Part shown: piece by piece, positions 6,000 through 8,157 of the stretch
How positions within the stretch are numbered: the first letter of the stretch is position 1
Layout: each line of letters opens with the position of its first letter
Assembly: GCA_018817865.1 (NCBI GenBank)
Contig: JAHITG010000398.1
Span: 1 to 8,157, forward strand
Length of the DNA stretch: 8,157 nt
Direction of reading: 5' to 3'
Source of the DNA: Spirochaetota bacterium
GTDB lineage: Bacteria; Spirochaetota; JAHITG01
The notes under the pieces: generated by a model
Told to the model about the DNA's origin: nothing
The model's input: only the letters and a program-made list of their open reading frames with translations
Database searches by the model: none
Translations under genes and position numbers: made by a program

Positions 6000-6926
6000 A
6001 TGAGTTTTAAATTAAAACGATATGCAAAAAACCCGATACTGAAGCCGATCCTTCAAAATCCATGGGAAGCCATTATAACTTTTAATACGGCTGCCATAAA
6101 TCTGGATAACAGGGTGCACTTGATCTACAGGGCAAGAGGATGCAGGGGCGGAATATCCAGGTTTGGCTATGCATCGACAAAGGACGGATATACCATAGAT
6201 GAACGACTCGATAAACCCATCTTTACCGTCTCCCCGGACACCGATATCGACTGTCATGGCGTGGAGGACCCGAGGATCGCTCAAATAGGCGACCGGCTCT
6301 ATATGACCTATTCCGCTTACGGGTACGTCCCGGGCATGTATTCCCAGATGAGCTGGGTCCAGATCGCGATCACTTCGATCAGCGTCAAGGATTTTTTAAA
6401 GAAGAACTGGAACTGGAGCGAAAGGATCTATCCTTTCCCTTATACTGATAACAAGGACGCTGCTCTCTTTCCGGAAAAGATCAAGGGAAAATATGTACTC
6501 ATGCACAGGATACCCCAGCACATCTGGATAGGTTATTCGGATGACCTCAAGCACTGGGAGGATAACAACATTATCATGTACCCTCAGGGCTGGGACTGGG
6601 AGTATTACAAGATAGGCGGCGGGGGAACCCCCATTAAAACAGAAAAGGGATGGATCATCATCTACCATGCAGTGGACAATAAAATGGTCTACAGGCTCGG
6701 CCTGGCAGTGCTTGACCTTGAAGATCCGAAAAAAGTCATCTACCGCCATCCTGAACCGATACTGGAACCGGAAGAGGAATTTGAACTGCAGGGCGATGTT
6801 TCCAATGTGACCTTCACATGCGGGGCAGTAGAAAAAGACGGCCAGTTATTCGTTTACTATGGAGCTGCTGATACCGTGATCTGCGTGGCAACGGCAGATG
6901 TGAAGGATATCCTGAAATTATTCTGA
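6000..6926 (+). CDS. GH130 family glycoside phosphorylase or hydrolase (probably beta-mannoside-active)
   Basis: A five-bladed beta-propeller enzyme of 308 aa, close to the usual ~300-390 aa of GH130. Family signatures appear in order: NPIL near the N-terminus, ITFNTAAI (26-33), VHLIYRARG (39-47), HGVEDPRI (86-93), KDAALFPEKIKGKYVLMHR (152-170), KIGGGGTPIKTEKGWIIIYHA (204-224, key residues G206-G209 and H223), YRLGLAVLDLEDP (231-243), and NVTFTCGA plus YYGAAD near the end. D90 in EDPR is the expected general acid. Characterised GH130 enzymes mostly phosphorolyse beta-1,4- or beta-1,2-mannosides to mannose 1-phosphate; some subfamilies hydrolyse instead and lack phosphate-binding residues. R170 and H223 are candidate phosphate-site residues, but this needs an alignment. 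There is no signal peptide, so it is cytoplasmic, fitting a phosphorylase on internal glycans. AGGAGG five bases upstream sets the start, and the gene is the third of the glycosyltransferase unit. Confidence 0.92.
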   Translation: MSFKLKRYAKNPILKPILQNPWEAIITFNTAAINLDNRVHLIYRARGCRGGISRFGYASTKDGYTIDERLDKPIFTVSPDTDIDCHGVEDPRIAQIGDRLYMTYSAYGYVPGMYSQMSWVQIAITSISVKDFLKKNWNWSERIYPFPYTDNKDAALFPEKIKGKYVLMHRIPQHIWIGYSDDLKHWEDNNIIMYPQGWDWEYYKIGGGGTPIKTEKGWIIIYHAVDNKMVYRLGLAVLDLEDPKKVIYRHPEPILEPEEEFELQGDVSNVTFTCGAVEKDGQLFVYYGAADTVICVATADVKDILKLF

Positions 6927-7018
6927 TTTGACCCGATCTTTATTGCCTGCAATGTACTATCTGATGAAACACCTGAATACGGGCTTCTTAAAAAGAACCA
7001 TTGATCCGGAAATTATAA

Positions 7019-8071
7019 ATGGCATTTAAAATTGCTTTAGGAATGAGCGGAGGGATCGACTCCTCAGTTGCGGCTTACCTGTTAAAGAAGGAAGGTCATG
7101 AAGTTATCGGATTTACCCTGAAGTTATGGGATAAAGGGTCACGATGCTGTGATATAAAAGACATCAGCAATGCCCGTCAATTCGCACATCACCTGGGATT
7201 CAAACACTATACACTGGACCTGAGAAAGGAATTCAGACAGGCCGTTGTAGATCCTTTCATCCAAGAATACATACACGGCCGGACACCCAATCCGTGTGTC
7301 GTTTGCAACCGGGAGATCAAGTTTGCATATCTGTTTCAAAAACTTACACTTCTTGACTGTGACTATATTGCTACAGGGCATTATGCCGGCATTATAAAAG
7401 AAGGCCGTCTCTTTCTCCTCTCCAAGGCCAGGGACATTAAAAAGTCCCAGGAATACTTTCTTGCCCGTGTGGAAAAAGAACTTTTAAGCAGGATACTCTT
7501 CCCTCTTTCGGATATGACCAAACAGGAGATCAAAAAGATCGCCGCGGGACTGGATTTTAACTTTCAAGGGGATGAAAGCCAGGAAGTATGTTTTATTGAT
7601 CCGGAAAAAAAATATCATGAATTCATTAAAGAGCATATTGATCCTGATCTGGATGTCACCGGTCATATTGTTGATAAATCAGGAAAAGTCCTGGGAAAAT
7701 GCGATTGTTACTTTAAATATACTATCGGCCAGAGGGGAGGATTAGGGATAAGTGACACAACACCAAATTACGTACTTAAGATAGATCATAAAAAAAGAGA
7801 TGTGATCATCGGAAAAAAGGATGATGTCTATATAAAAAAATTCAGTGTGACGGACTGTTACTGGTATAAGGAGCTGAAAAAAAATGAGTTCACCCTTAAT
7901 GTCAAGATACGGTATAACCATAAGGAAGCAAAAGCCCTAATAAAAAAAAGAGGGGTGCAGGCTGAAGTTGAATTCAACACTCCCCAGCATGCCGTTGCTC
8001 CGGGCCAGCTGGCTGTTTTTTATGAACAGGAGAAGGTGATCGGTTCCGGCTGGATCGATAAAACAGATTAA
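7019..8071 (+). CDS. mnmA: tRNA-specific 2-thiouridylase MnmA
   Basis: MnmA thiolates U34 of Lys, Glu and Gln tRNAs, adenylating the base with ATP and then inserting sulfur. The 350-aa length is normal. The PP-loop SGGIDSS (10-16) binds ATP. Conserved cysteines are C96 in CNREIKF and C191 in SQEVCFI, with ATGHYA (118-123) between them; the tRNA-binding and C-terminal beta-barrel parts (YTIGQRGGLGI, 234-244; PGQLAVFY, 328-335) are complete. The protein has C93 (NPCVVC) where E. coli MnmA has D99, and an extra C43-C44 pair early on, a variant pattern found in other bacteria. The start is set by homology (MAFKIALGMSGG); upstream is only a weak CCGGA with 8-nt spacing. It lies 92 bp after GH130 on the same strand, with no clear terminator or promoter between, so read-through is possible though the function is unrelated housekeeping. 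Confidence 0.96.
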   Translation: MAFKIALGMSGGIDSSVAAYLLKKEGHEVIGFTLKLWDKGSRCCDIKDISNARQFAHHLGFKHYTLDLRKEFRQAVVDPFIQEYIHGRTPNPCVVCNREIKFAYLFQKLTLLDCDYIATGHYAGIIKEGRLFLLSKARDIKKSQEYFLARVEKELLSRILFPLSDMTKQEIKKIAAGLDFNFQGDESQEVCFIDPEKKYHEFIKEHIDPDLDVTGHIVDKSGKVLGKCDCYFKYTIGQRGGLGISDTTPNYVLKIDHKKRDVIIGKKDDVYIKKFSVTDCYWYKELKKNEFTLNVKIRYNHKEAKALIKKRGVQAEVEFNTPQHAVAPGQLAVFYEQEKVIGSGWIDKTD

Positions 8072-8157
8072 AGTTCCTCTATCCCTTCATGTTCTTCATG
8101 CTGCACTTTTTCTATTTCTATGCGCGATCAGGATCAAATTTCTAAGATCCTCTACTG
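8072..8157. other. Right edge without a secure gene
   Basis: One minus-strand frame is open from the edge (8155) to a TGA at 8098-8096, encoding VEDLRNLILIAHRNRKSAA. It could be the end of a gene converging on mnmA, but 19 residues cannot establish this. A plus-strand ATG at 8120 has no ribosome site. A 6-bp inverted repeat, AGGATC (8130-8135) and GATCCT (8146-8151), lies inside the candidate frame. Confidence 0.25.

Noticed and set aside
6928..6960. Promoter before mnmA (TTGACC at 6928-6933)
   Set aside because: No acceptable -10 hexamer lies 16-18 bp downstream; TACTAT is 21 bp away.

Overview
This is a bacterial window with compact genes, purine-rich ribosome binding sites and moderate-to-low GC. 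It fits an uncultured or poorly studied bacterium. The short release-factor-like protein and the GT4/GH130 pair suggest lineages such as PVC-related or candidate phyla (for example Omnitrophota-like), but this placement is a weak inference.

Left part (2-3625). The window opens inside the C-terminal end of a plus-strand release-factor-like protein (to 307), just after where its GGQ loop would lie. Convergent to it are three minus-strand genes that probably form one unit, read from right to left. The first is a 528-aa cytoplasmic protein with eight uninterrupted 23-residue leucine-rich repeats behind an unrecognised N-terminal region (3625-2039). The second is an unrecognised 351-aa protein with a very tryptophan-rich C-terminal half (1980-925). 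The third is an unrecognised 191-aa protein whose last ~53 residues look like an Sm/Hfq-type fold (892-317). The last two genes share a nearly identical translation-start box, AGGATATRAT directly before ATG.

Centre (3626-3786). A 161-bp AT-rich divergent region carries a good minus-strand promoter for the LRR gene and a plus-strand promoter (TTGACT, 16-bp spacer, extended -10) for the glycosyltransferase genes, with a 7-bp inverted repeat just upstream of the plus -35 box.

Right part (3787-8071). Two tandem paralogous GT-B glycosyltransferases (GT4-like) are followed at 12 bp by a GH130 glycoside phosphorylase/hydrolase. This looks like a small glycan assembly and phosphorolysis module, probably mannose-based because characterised GH130 enzymes act mostly on beta-mannosides. 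After 92 bp comes mnmA, the tRNA 2-thiouridylase, in a variant with cysteines at all three presumed Fe-S ligand positions. The last 86 bases hold no secure gene.

The most novel content is the minus-strand set of uncharacterised proteins, followed by the paired GT4 enzymes, which lack the usual donor-binding glutamates, next to GH130. No mobile element, CRISPR array, tRNA or rRNA was seen.
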